Source of the DNA: Nesterenkonia sp. Act20
GTDB lineage: Bacteria; Actinomycetota; Actinomycetes; Actinomycetales; Micrococcaceae
Direction: 5' to 3'
DNA: 64,000 nt
NCBI RefSeq assembly: GCF_019173455.1
Contig: NZ_JADPQH010000002.1
Coordinates: 573,490-637,489, forward strand
Below the pieces are notes generated by a model. That model did no database searches, was not told the DNA's origin, and worked only from the letters and a program-made list of their open reading frames with translations. A program made the translations under genes and the position numbers. Below, in pieces: positions 14,608-22,698 of the stretch. Numbering within the stretch: position 1 is the first letter of the stretch; each line of letters opens with the position of its first letter.

Positions 14608-16128
14608 TCACCCTTCCATTCCCAGCTTCTCGAGGACGATCTTGCGCACGGCACCGGCGTCTGCCTGGCCACGCGTCTCCTTCATCACCGGCCCGATCAG
14701 GGCCCCGATGGCCTTGAGCTTGCCGCCGGCGATCTTCTCCACCACATCGGGATTCTCGGCCATGGCCTTCTCCACGGCGGCGGTGAGCGCGCCGTCGTCG
14801 TCGGAGACGACCTCCAGCCCGCGGGCGCTCACGATCTCCTCGGGATCGCCCTCCCCCGCCAGGACGTGCTCCAGCACCTGGCGAGCAATCTTGTCATTGA
14901 TACGACCTTGCTCGATCAGCGCGTTCAATTCGGCGATCATTGCAGGCTGAACGCCCAGCGCAGCAGGTTCCAGGTCTCGCGCATTGGCGAGCCGCGAGAT
15001 CTCGCCCATCCACCATTTGCGCGCCACCGAGGGGGCGACGCCGGAGGCCACGGTCTCCTCGATCTCATCGAGCAGGCCGGCGGCGACGACGTCGCGGAAC
15101 TCCTGTTCCGAGAAGCCCCAGGCGGCGAGCAGCCGCCGGCGACGCTCGGCGGGCGGCTCAGGCAGCTGCGCGCGCAGCTCCTCCACCCATGCAGCGGTCG
15201 TCACGATGGGGACCAGGTCCGGCTCCGGGAAGTAGCGGTAGTCATCGGCATCAGACTTCGGACGGCCCGAGCTGGTGGTGCGGCTGCCCTCCTGCCAGTG
15301 CCGGGTCTCCTGGACGATGGTGCCGCCGGAGGCAAGGATGCCCGCATGGCGGCGCATCTCGTAGGACACCGCGTGCTCCACGGCGCGCAGCGAGTTCACG
15401 TTCTTGGTCTCGGAGCGCGTGCCGAAGGTGGTGGTGCCCTTGGGCATCATCGAGACGTTGGCGTCGCAGCGGACGTTGCCGCGCTCCATCTTCGCGTCCG
15501 AGATGCCCAGGCCCTTGACGATGTCACGGACGGCCGAGACATAGGCTCGCGCCAGCTCCGGCGCGCGAGCCCCGGCACCGACGATGGGCTTGGTGACGAT
15601 CTCCACCAGCGGGATGCCCGAGCGGTTGTAGTCGACCAGCGAGTAGTCGGCACCCTGGATGCGACCCGAGGTCCCAGCGTGGGTCAGCTTCCCGGCGTCC
15701 TCCTCCATGTGGGCGCGTTCGATCTCCACCCGGAAGACCTCGCCGTCGTCGAGCTCGATGTCCAAGTACCCGTCGAAGGCGATGGGCTCGTCGTACTGCG
15801 AGGTCTGCCAGTTCTTCGGGGTGTCCGGGTAGAAGTACTGCTTGCGCGCGAAGCGGCAGCGCTCGGCGATCTGGCAGTTCAGCGCCAGGCCCAGCATCAC
15901 CGCGTACTCCACGGCCTTGCCGTTGACCACGGGCAGGGTTCCCGGGAGTCCCAGGCACACCTCGTTGACATTGGTGTTGGGCTCGTCGCCGAAGGCGTTG
16001 GGCGCGGAGGAGAACATCTTGGTCTTGGTGTTCAGCTCCACGTGGACCTCGAAGCCCAGCACCGGGTCGAAGTGCTCGAGTGCCTCTTCGTAGCTCAGTG
16101 GTTCTGCGTCAGTCAGCGTCTGCGTCAT
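14608..16128 (-). CDS. gatB: Asp-tRNA(Asn)/Glu-tRNA(Gln) amidotransferase subunit B
   Basis: 506 residues; the tRNA-binding kinase-like subunit that activates the mischarged amino acid and receives ammonia from GatA. Family hallmarks are 'VLGFEVHVELNTKTKMFSSAPN', 'CLGLPGTLPVVN', 'DYNRSGIPLVEIVT', 'RCDANVSM' and the C-terminal YqeY-like helical domain ending '..VRKIVLEKLGMEG'. The ATG at 16128 has GAAGGA just upstream; a GTG at 16140 overlapping the gatA stop is an alternative. It is the last gene of gatC-gatA-gatB. Confidence 0.95.
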   Translation of the reverse strand: MTQTLTDAEPLSYEEALEHFDPVLGFEVHVELNTKTKMFSSAPNAFGDEPNTNVNEVCLGLPGTLPVVNGKAVEYAVMLGLALNCQIAERCRFARKQYFYPDTPKNWQTSQYDEPIAFDGYLDIELDDGEVFRVEIERAHMEEDAGKLTHAGTSGRIQGADYSLVDYNRSGIPLVEIVTKPIVGAGARAPELARAYVSAVRDIVKGLGISDAKMERGNVRCDANVSMMPKGTTTFGTRSETKNVNSLRAVEHAVSYEMRRHAGILASGGTIVQETRHWQEGSRTTSSGRPKSDADDYRYFPEPDLVPIVTTAAWVEELRAQLPEPPAERRRRLLAAWGFSEQEFRDVVAAGLLDEIEETVASGVAPSVARKWWMGEISRLANARDLEPAALGVQPAMIAELNALIEQGRINDKIARQVLEHVLAGEGDPEEIVSARGLEVVSDDDGALTAAVEKAMAENPDVVEKIAGGKLKAIGALIGPVMKETRGQADAGAVRKIVLEKLGMEG

Positions 16129-16136
16129 GGTGTCCT

Positions 16137-17720
16137 TCACTTTCCGGCGGGGTGAGCCGCCGCCTCCGCCGGTTCAGCTGCCGCTGCCGGTTCGGTCTCC
16201 GCCAGTTCCGGTGCCTGTGCCCACAGGGGTTCTGCGTCCTGGGACAGCAGCTTCTCAAGCGCCCCGCCTGCCCTGTAGACGCGCGCGTCCTCCCGGATCG
16301 GGGCGAGGAACTGGATGCCCACGGGCAGGCCCTCGGAGAGTCCGCCCGGTACCGAGATGCCCGGCACTCCGGCGAGGTTGGCGGGGATGGTCGCGACGTC
16401 GTTGAGGTACATCGCCAGCGGGTCGTCGTCGTTCTCGCCCAGCGGGAAGGCCACCGTGGGCGCGGTCGGGGAGATCAGCACATCGGCCTTCTCGAAGGCC
16501 GCGTCGAAGTCCTGCTGGATGAGCGTGCGGACCTTCTGCGCGGAGCCGTAGTAGGCGTCGTAGTATCCGGCCGAGAGCGCGTAGGTGCCCAGGATGATGC
16601 GACGCTTGACCTCGTCGCCGAACCCGGCGGCCCGGGTGGATCCCATGACGCGTTCGATGGTCAGCGGGCCGTCCTCGGGCAGCACCCGGGTGCCGTAGCG
16701 CACGCCGTCGAACTTTGCCAGGTTGGAGGAGGCCTCGGAGGGCATGATCAGGTAGTAGGCGCCCAGCGCGTAGTCGAAGCTGGGGCAGTCCACCTCCACG
16801 ATCTCGGCTCCGGCGGCGCGCAGGGCGTCGAGCGCCTCGTGGAAGCGGTCGAGCACCCCCTGCTGGTACCCCTCGCCCTGCAGCTGCTTGATGACGCCGA
16901 TGCGCATGCCGGCGACGTCGGCGGTGCGGACAGCCTCGCCGAACGCGGGGACCTCTCCGGGCAGTGAGGTGGAGTCCTTGGGATCGTGGCCGGCGATCAG
17001 CTCATGCAGCAGCGCGGCATCCTCGGTGGTGCGCGCCACGGGGCCGATCTGGTCCAGCGAGGAGGCCATCGCGATGGCGCCGTAGCGCGAGACCGAACCA
17101 TAGGTGGGCTTCGTGCCCACGGTGCCGGTGACCGCGCCGGGCTGGCGGATCGAGCCGCCGGTGTCGGTGCCCAGCGCCAGCGGCGCCTCGAAGGCGGCCA
17201 CCGCGGCCGCGGACCCGCCGCCGGAGCCGCCGGGGATGCGGGTGGTGTCCCAGGGATTGCGGGTGACCCCGTACGCGGAATGCTCCGTGGATGAGCCCAT
17301 CGCGAACTCATCCAGGTTGGTCTTGCCCAGGATGGGCAGCTTCGCCTCACGCAGCTTGGTCACCACGGTGGCGTCATAGGGGCTCATCCAGCCTTCGAGC
17401 ATCTTGGAGCCCGCAGTGGTGGGCTGACCCTCGGTGACGATCAGGTCCTTGACCGCGATCGGCACGCCGGCCAGCGGGTGCAGAGCCTCGGCGACCGCTC
17501 CCCCGGCCGCGCGGAGGTCGTCGACCTCGGCGGCGGTGCGCAGCGCCTCCTCGGCGGAGACGTGGAGGAAGGCGTGGATGCCGTGCTCTCCGCCGTCCAC
17601 AGCGGCGATGCGATCGAGGTGCGCCTGGGTGAGCTGCACCGAGGTGATCTCCCCGGCACGCAGCTTCTGGGCCATCTCGGCGGCGGTGAGCCTCGTCAGG
17701 TGATGGGTATGGGTCGTCAT
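16137..17720 (-). CDS. gatA: Asp-tRNA(Asn)/Glu-tRNA(Gln) amidotransferase subunit A
   Basis: 527 residues of the amidase-signature family, releasing ammonia from glutamine for transamidation. The catalytic Lys is in '[18 protein letters not shown]', the cis-Ser in '[14 protein letters not shown]' and the nucleophilic Ser in '[11 protein letters not shown]'. The C-terminal ~20 residues are Ala/Glu-rich. The open frame reaches a GTG at 17732 overlapping the gatC stop, but GAGGAG then sits right on that codon; the ATG at 17720 leaves a workable spacing of 11 nt. Confidence 0.95.
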   Translation of the reverse strand: MTTHTHHLTRLTAAEMAQKLRAGEITSVQLTQAHLDRIAAVDGGEHGIHAFLHVSAEEALRTAAEVDDLRAAGGAVAEALHPLAGVPIAVKDLIVTEGQPTTAGSKMLEGWMSPYDATVVTKLREAKLPILGKTNLDEFAMGSSTEHSAYGVTRNPWDTTRIPGGSGGGSAAAVAAFEAPLALGTDTGGSIRQPGAVTGTVGTKPTYGSVSRYGAIAMASSLDQIGPVARTTEDAALLHELIAGHDPKDSTSLPGEVPAFGEAVRTADVAGMRIGVIKQLQGEGYQQGVLDRFHEALDALRAAGAEIVEVDCPSFDYALGAYYLIMPSEASSNLAKFDGVRYGTRVLPEDGPLTIERVMGSTRAAGFGDEVKRRIILGTYALSAGYYDAYYGSAQKVRTLIQQDFDAAFEKADVLISPTAPTVAFPLGENDDDPLAMYLNDVATIPANLAGVPGISVPGGLSEGLPVGIQFLAPIREDARVYRAGGALEKLLSQDAEPLWAQAPELAETEPAAAAEPAEAAAHPAGK

Positions 17721-17728
17721 ATCAGCGG

Positions 17729-18025
17729 TCACTCCTCGTCCAGGATCGCCGGGACCTTGAAACGGCCGGCTTCAGCGTCAGGTGCATTGAGCAGCGACTG
17801 TTCAGCGGTGAAGACGTGCCCGACCTCGTCCTCACGGAAGACGTTGGTCAGCGGCAGCGGGTGGCTGGTGGCGGGGACCTCGCCGGAGACCGCCTCAGAG
17901 ACGCTCCGCACGGAATCCACGATGACGGCCAGCTCTCCGGCCATCTTCTCCAGCTCTGCCTCAGTCATGCTGATATGCGCGAGTTTGGCAAGATGCTCGA
18001 CGTCTGCGCGCGAGATCTCAGACAT
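17729..18025 (-). CDS. gatC: Asp-tRNA(Asn)/Glu-tRNA(Gln) amidotransferase subunit C
   Basis: 98 residues; the small subunit that wraps around GatA and stabilises the GatCAB complex. It begins '[25 protein letters not shown]', as in the family, and ends '[16 protein letters not shown]'. The ATG is preceded by GGGAG at 5 nt. It is the first gene of the operon, with gatA starting at or just after its stop. Confidence 0.94.
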   Translation of the reverse strand: MSEISRADVEHLAKLAHISMTEAELEKMAGELAVIVDSVRSVSEAVSGEVPATSHPLPLTNVFREDEVGHVFTAEQSLLNAPDAEAGRFKVPAILDEE

Positions 18026-18122
18026 GCAGCTCCCTCGGGTGGATCGGTGGTGGATGAACTCGGGCCAGTCTATCGGTCGGGACCTCGCAGGCAGTGCGGC
18101 GAAGATCAGGTGATGAGCACTC

Positions 18123-18180
18123 GCATACGACGACGGCGGCCGCTCACCTGCGCAGGTGAGCGGCCGCCGTCGTCGTATGC
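18123..18180. repeat. 58-bp perfect palindrome (no spacer)
   Basis: The left arm 18123-18151 begins GCATACGACGACGGCGG, and the right arm 18152-18180 is its exact reverse complement over 29 bp, with no central loop sequence. It lies 50 nt beyond the 3' end of the Rv2629-type gene and ~100 nt upstream of gatC, so a transcription terminator is the simplest reading. However, no U-tract follows on the minus strand, and the length and perfection exceed the other terminators in the window. Confidence 0.9.
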
Positions 18181-18229
18181 AGTGGTTCCTCAGTGACTGG
18201 TCACAGAAGGATCACTGATGGTGAGCTTC

Positions 18230-19288
18230 TCAGTCCGCGACGTCCTCCACCGGAGCCTCGTAGCGCAGGATCGCGGCGACGGAATCCTCGGCGGGGGTGC
18301 CGAGAATGCCGACGGAGGCGCCCACGCTGGCCGCAGCGGCGAGCAGCTCGTCCTCGTCGGTGGCCTTCTGCTGCTGGCGGAGCAGCAGCGTCTCGACGGC
18401 GCCGAGACGCACGGCGGCCCGGATGGCTTCTGCGCCTTCGGCGGAGCGTCCATGTCCGTGGGCCTCGCCGTAGCGCTCGGTCTGGTCCTTGCCGCGCTGG
18501 ATGACCACGCGGCGGGCGATCACGGTCAGCTCCTCGCTCAGTGACTGCTCGGTGCCCTCGTCACCATGACCTGAAGGAATGCCGCCGCCGGCCTCGGCCT
18601 CGACGGTGAGCTCCTGCAGTGCCTTGGGCAGCTCCTCGTGCAGCGTGCGGCGTCCCTGGCCCTCGCCGGCGATCACGATCACGTCGGGATTCCAGGAATC
18701 GGCGACCTTCGCCACGCGGGCGGAGATGTCACGGATGTTCTGGATGGCGGCCTCGTCGGCCGAGCGCTGGATCTGCTTGTGGCGCAGAGCGCCCTCGCGG
18801 GGCTTGTGCACCGATTCCACGCTGCTGCCCTCCACGGACTCTTCGGAGCCGGAGGCGAGCAGCTCGTCACCGGCCACCACGAGGCGGCGGATGACAGCCT
18901 GCTGCTGATCGGCGATGGCGACCAGCATGCGCGCGGAGCCGAGACGATGACGGACGTAGTCGCCGAGCTGCGGCGGCTCGCCGACCACGGCGAGGTCTCC
19001 CGAGCCCTGGGCGGCGTCGAAGTGCTCGTTGAGCACCACGCGGGTCTGATCGGCGACGAGCACGCGGCCTTCGGCGTGCACCTCGGTCGGGGCGGCCTCT
19101 GCGAGCGCCTCATCCAGGGCGGTCAGCGCCAGATCCGGGGTGCCAGCATCGGCGAGCTGGGAACGCAGGTCCTGCCAGCGCAGACGAAGCTGGTCCTCAG
19201 CATCGGCGGCCGGTGAACGTGCCTCAAGGTAGACGGTGGCGAACGGGCCCTGGGCCTCGTAGACGCCTCGAAGTGTTGTCAGCTGCAT
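18230..19288 (-). CDS. Rv2629/Balon-type ribosome hibernation factor (aeRF1-like, baeRF family)
   Basis: 352 residues recognised as a bacterial homologue of archaeal/eukaryotic release factor 1 (baeRF/Vms1-related). The N-terminal part ('LRGVYEAQGPFATVYLEARSPAADAEDQLRLRW') and the C-terminal L7Ae-like part ('AVRLGAVETLLLRQQQ...SVGILGTPAEDSVAAILRYEAP') are typical. Mycobacterial Rv2629 belongs here, and the related Balon protein binds the ribosomal A site in resting cells. I see no GGQ hydrolysis motif, which fits occupancy rather than peptide release. A good AAGGAG precedes the ATG by 6 nt. The gene is monocistronic between PP2C and the palindrome; stress regulation is plausible but not readable. 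Confidence 0.75.
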   Translation of the reverse strand: MQLTTLRGVYEAQGPFATVYLEARSPAADAEDQLRLRWQDLRSQLADAGTPDLALTALDEALAEAAPTEVHAEGRVLVADQTRVVLNEHFDAAQGSGDLAVVGEPPQLGDYVRHRLGSARMLVAIADQQQAVIRRLVVAGDELLASGSEESVEGSSVESVHKPREGALRHKQIQRSADEAAIQNIRDISARVAKVADSWNPDVIVIAGEGQGRRTLHEELPKALQELTVEAEAGGGIPSGHGDEGTEQSLSEELTVIARRVVIQRGKDQTERYGEAHGHGRSAEGAEAIRAAVRLGAVETLLLRQQQKATDEDELLAAAASVGASVGILGTPAEDSVAAILRYEAPVEDVAD

Positions 19289-19403
19289 GGTAGCTCCTTC
19301 CTGCGTCCGAGAGCGGCACCGGAAATGATCCTCCGCCGCTCGACGCGAGCATTTGTGGCTGCAGTTGCCTGACTCCGACGCTAACGAGAGCCCGGGGAGT
19401 AGG

Positions 19404-20336
19404 TCAAACCTCCGAGTGCGGGCTGGCGTCCTGCTGAGCGGTCTCCTGGTGCGCAGCGTCCTGCTGCGCAGTGTCCTGGTGCGCAGCGTCTTGCTGCGCA
19501 GTGTCCTGGTGCTGGGTGCCCTGCTGCGCAGTGTCCGTCGGCTGATCGCCCGGCTGCTGATCTCCCTGCTGCTGGACGTCCACGACGACGACGGTCACGT
19601 TGTCCCGTCCTCCGGCACGCAGCGACTGGTGGATCAGCCAATCCACGGTGTCCTGGGCGTTGCGTCCGGCCCCCAGAATCCGGGCGATCTCCGGGTCGGT
19701 GAGTTCGCCGGAGAGTCCGTCGGAGCAGATCATCAGTCGCTGACCGGCCCTGACCGCGGAGGTGGTGAAGTCGGCGTCCCACATGTCTCCCGCCCCGAGG
19801 GCCCGGGTGATGACGTTGCGCTGCGGGTGGCTGTGAAGCTCCTCGGCGGTGATCAGCCCGGAGTCGAACATGTCTTGGACCTGCGAATGGTCACGAGTGA
19901 GCTGGCGGAGTTCGCCCTGCTCAAAGAGGTACGTCCGCGAATCACCGATGTTGAAGACGACCCAGCTCAGACCGTCCTCGTGGTCCTCGAGCAGCGCGCC
20001 GGAGACGGTGGTTCCGGCCTTGGAATCTGTGGCCTCTCGGATGCGCTGATCAGCCTCCCCCAGGAAGGTCTGGATCTGATCGCGGGAGATCCGCCCCTCG
20101 GCTCGGTTCCAACCATCGGCAAGGGTCTGGACCGCCAGTGCGGAGGCCACCTCGCCGGCTTCATGCCCGCCCATGCCGTCTGCGACCGCGAAGAGCGTGT
20201 CGGTGATGACCGAGGAGTCTTCGTTGAGTTCACGGCGCAGGCCCACGTGAGACCCATAGCCGTAGTCCAGGTAGAGCCCTGCAGGCTCCTGGTCGGACTC
20301 TCGGGGGTCATCTGGGCGTTCTGCGCTGGCTACCAC
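19404..20336 (-). CDS. PP2C-family serine/threonine protein phosphatase with Gln/His-rich repeat tail
   Basis: 310 residues. The Mn2+/Mg2+ phosphatase motifs are present: 'ELNEDSSVI' , 'AVADGMGGHEAGEVAS', 'NIGDSRTYLF', 'TRALG' and 'CSDGLSGELTDPEI' and 'GGRDNVTVVVVDV'. Unlike PstP-type enzymes there is no transmembrane segment; the catalytic domain (to about residue 250) is followed by a soluble tail of DTAQQDAAHQ decapeptides encoded by a 30-nt tandem repeat. The start is GTG at 20336. No Ser/Thr kinase gene is adjacent; the next gene upstream on the strand is an adenylate cyclase, so a signalling role is likely but the target is unknown. Confidence 0.9.
   Translation of the reverse strand: MVASAERPDDPRESDQEPAGLYLDYGYGSHVGLRRELNEDSSVITDTLFAVADGMGGHEAGEVASALAVQTLADGWNRAEGRISRDQIQTFLGEADQRIREATDSKAGTTVSGALLEDHEDGLSWVVFNIGDSRTYLFEQGELRQLTRDHSQVQDMFDSGLITAEELHSHPQRNVITRALGAGDMWDADFTTSAVRAGQRLMICSDGLSGELTDPEIARILGAGRNAQDTVDWLIHQSLRAGGRDNVTVVVVDVQQQGDQQPGDQPTDTAQQGTQHQDTAQQDAAHQDTAQQDAAHQETAQQDASPHSEV
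19426..19545 (+). repeat. 30-nt (2 x 15) tandem repeat at the 3' end of the PP2C gene
   Basis: Four in-frame units (19426-19455, 19456-19485, 19486-19515, 19516-19545) built on GCGTCCTGCTGCGCA followed by GTGTCCTGGTGCGCA. The middle two are nearly identical and the outer ones diverged, as expected for expansion by replication slippage. Confidence 0.9.
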
Positions 20337-20460
20337 ATCTCTATCTTGTCACGGTGCCGATGATTGCGCTGAACTCTACGCACTGCTACACCGCGCGGAG
20401 CACGGGGCGCCACACGAGGAACCGGCGAGAGACCCGCGCCCGGGATACAGGCCCAACAGC

Positions 20461-21984
20461 TCAGCCGCGATCGATTCCCGCACCCTGCCCGCGCAGCAAC
20501 ATGTTGGGCTGGACCTCGCCGAAGCCGCGCACGATCCGCGGGGGCTGTGGAACGAGCAGGTAGTCCGGGTTGGATTCCAGCGTCTGGGCGGTCACCTGGT
20601 CCACCAGGATGGTCCCGGGATCGGCAAGCGACGTGAGCCGAGCCGCCAGGTTCACGGTGGGACCGTAGATATCGCCCATCCGGGAGAGCACTCGTCCCCA
20701 GACCACCGAGACCCGGGCCTCCGGAAGCACGCCGTCGGCGGCGATCGACTCGGCCAGGGCGAGCGCGATCTCTGCTCCCGCCTCGGGAGTCTCCGCGTTG
20801 TAGAGCACCTCATCGCCGACGGTCTTGACCAGGCGGCCTCCGCCGATCGAGATGATCTCGGCGCATTTGGACTCGAAGTGCTGGACCATGTGGGCCAGCG
20901 TGCGTTCGTTCATCTGCCGGGAGAGCGAGGTGTAGGAGACCAGGTCTGCGAATCCCACGGCGCGAGCCAGCGGCAGCGCGGAATCGTTCTCGTCTCCAGT
21001 GCGCCCATGGGCACTGGCGGCGAGACCTGACTCGACTCGGACGGTGAGTCGCTGCAGCGCCGCGGAGAGCTGGCGACGCCAGGTGTAGCCCATGAGCTTC
21101 TGGATCGGCTCGATGAGCTTCGGCAGGGTCTCGACCACCTGGGTGCGCGCGACGGCGTCAGAGAGCTGACCGTTGGCGATCTTGTCCTCCACGAGCGCCT
21201 CGATCTGCCAGACCACCATGCGGTCGGTCATCTGACCCACCGAGCGGGTCATCGAGATCGCGGTCTCCTCATTGAGATGCCCGTCGCGGACCAGCTCGAT
21301 CATGGTGGCGAGGGCCTCCACGTCGGCCTGGGTGAAGGCCTTCACGTCATCGTCGAGGTTGGGAAAGCCCAGTGCGCGCCACAGTCTGCGCGCCGACCGG
21401 GTGGAGACACCGAGCTGCTGGGCCATCTCCCGGTAGGTCAGGGTCCGTTCGGCGCCGAGGAGTCGGTGCTCCAGGTCGCGGATGGTCCGGTGCCATTCCC
21501 GCTGCTCCATGTTCGGGATGGGAATCGCTGCGGTCTCCGGGGCGCGCTCATGGCCGGCGGTCTCGGCCTGGCCGCGAGCGGTCTGCGCCTCGCGGGCTGC
21601 GCGACTGACGGTGCGGTCGGCCAGTCCTTCTGCGGGGGCGGCGGAATCGGGTCCGGTGCTGATGCTGCGGCCACCGGCCTCCTGCAGCATGGCTTGGCGG
21701 GCCCTGCCGTGCAGCCGCGGCGAGTTGAAGTCCGACCAGTCGCGCCGGGCGGCCTCAAGCTCGGCCGAGGAGTAGTGCGCTGATTCTGTGGCGTCGGCGT
21801 CGGCAGGCTGCTCGGCACCGGCCTCCAGGGCGCCTGATGATGGATCCTCGAAGGCGCTGTTGGAGGCGGAGTCCACGCTGGATGACTCCGGGTGCCGCAC
21901 CGCACGCCATGAAGCGTCGGTGTCCTCGCCGCCGAGGTACACCGGGCCGGCGTCGTGGCGGGGGCGCTCGCGCGGCTCAGGCAT
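20461..21984 (-). CDS. Class III adenylate cyclase with N-terminal regulatory (Rv1264/Rv2212-like) domain
   Basis: 507 residues producing cAMP. The first ~170 are low-complexity and acidic. A central helical part (about 175-300) starts with a helix-turn-helix-like 'TYREMAQQLGVSTRSARRLWRALGF' and resembles the autoinhibitory domain of mycobacterial Rv1264/Rv2212. The cyclase domain keeps every key residue: metal Asp347 (GFADLV) and Asp391 (VGDEV), substrate Lys387 and Asp438 (GDIYG), and transition-state Asn445 and Arg449 (VNLAAR). The ATG at 21984 has GGAGA 8 nt upstream and overlaps the preceding gene by 8 nt; an ATG at 21999 is less likely. No membrane segment is present. Confidence 0.9.
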   Translation of the reverse strand: MPEPRERPRHDAGPVYLGGEDTDASWRAVRHPESSSVDSASNSAFEDPSSGALEAGAEQPADADATESAHYSSAELEAARRDWSDFNSPRLHGRARQAMLQEAGGRSISTGPDSAAPAEGLADRTVSRAAREAQTARGQAETAGHERAPETAAIPIPNMEQREWHRTIRDLEHRLLGAERTLTYREMAQQLGVSTRSARRLWRALGFPNLDDDVKAFTQADVEALATMIELVRDGHLNEETAISMTRSVGQMTDRMVVWQIEALVEDKIANGQLSDAVARTQVVETLPKLIEPIQKLMGYTWRRQLSAALQRLTVRVESGLAASAHGRTGDENDSALPLARAVGFADLVSYTSLSRQMNERTLAHMVQHFESKCAEIISIGGGRLVKTVGDEVLYNAETPEAGAEIALALAESIAADGVLPEARVSVVWGRVLSRMGDIYGPTVNLAARLTSLADPGTILVDQVTAQTLESNPDYLLVPQPPRIVRGFGEVQPNMLLRGQGAGIDRG

Positions 21985-22552
21985 AGTGGGCGTCTCCATA
22001 TCCGCCCGGTGCGGGCGCCTGCTGTGCGTACTGGGCTGCCACGTTGCGGCGGTACTCGCTCAGTTCCTCCGCGACGACGGTCTGGAAGTGCGCTGCGTCT
22101 GGCATGTTGTTCAACCTGGTGCGCTGATGCTGCCCGTAGGCCCCGTGGAGCAGCACGAGGTCCCCGGCCGCGGACATGGACTGGAGGCGGGACGCCTTGA
22201 GCCGCACCTCGGAGAGCAGCCCGAGCGGCACGACCGTGGGCTGGGCGGCGCCAAGGAGATTCTTCTGCACCAGGCGGTGGGTGGTCAGGTAGGTGAGCCG
22301 GTTGGCCCAGCTCAGCGCGGGCTTCAGGGAGCCGAACGCGAGTGCCAGGAGCCCTGCCGCCCAGATGATGAACACCCCGATGTGGTGGTAGTGCTCGATG
22401 AACTCCGGCTGATCCGCCCGGGAGATGTAGCCGAGCAGGAAGCTCATGACCGCGACGGTGATCAGGAAGTTGATCAGCGCGGGCAGCAGCGCACGGTGAT
22501 GGGCGCGGGTCCTGATGACCACCTGTTCGCCCTCGACCAGCTTGAGCTTCAT
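21977..22552 (-). CDS. PH-domain-like membrane protein (bPH_2 type)
   Basis: About 191 residues from the ATG at 22552 (one at 22579 is possible). It starts 'MKLKLVEGEQVVIRTRAHHRALL', has two transmembrane helices (roughly 25-45 and 57-77), then the 'YLTTHRLVQKNLLG..VVPLGLLSEVRLKASRLQSM' strand pattern of bacterial PH (YdbS/YdbT-like) domains, and a Gln/Gly/Ala-rich tail. Function is unknown; it is probably inner-membrane with a cytosolic PH fold. It overlaps the adenylate cyclase start by 8 nt, so the two are coupled, suggesting the cyclase may be influenced by a membrane partner (inference). Confidence 0.75.
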   Translation of the reverse strand: MKLKLVEGEQVVIRTRAHHRALLPALINFLITVAVMSFLLGYISRADQPEFIEHYHHIGVFIIWAAGLLALAFGSLKPALSWANRLTYLTTHRLVQKNLLGAAQPTVVPLGLLSEVRLKASRLQSMSAAGDLVLLHGAYGQHQRTRLNNMPDAAHFQTVVAEELSEYRRNVAAQYAQQAPAPGGYGDAHYA

Positions 22553-22602
22553 CGTCAGCCACAGCCTCCTGCCGGTCATCTTGCGAGTACAACCACCCAG
22601 TC

Positions 22603-22698
22603 TACCGGGCCTGAATTGCACCCCACGTTTTACCGGGCCCTGCGTGGATTACCGGGCCGACGGTCGGCCGGGTAAACCACGTGAGGGGAGGTAAAACG
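22603..22698. repeat. Nested inverted repeats and TACCGGGCC motif copies downstream of birA
   Basis: CGTTTTACC (22626-22634) pairs exactly with GGTAAAACG (22690-22698). Inside it, 22643-22661 pairs with 22663-22681 at 17 of 19 positions. TACCGGGCC occurs directly three times (22603-22611, 22631-22639, 22650-22658) and once inverted with one change (22666-22674). It begins directly after the birA stop on the minus strand and probably acts as the birA terminator and/or a control region for the PH-cyclase pair. Confidence 0.75.

Noticed and set aside
22626-22698. Insertion-sequence or miniature transposon end
   Set aside because: There is no transposase remnant or target-site duplication that I can see; the structure fits a terminator or regulatory region better.
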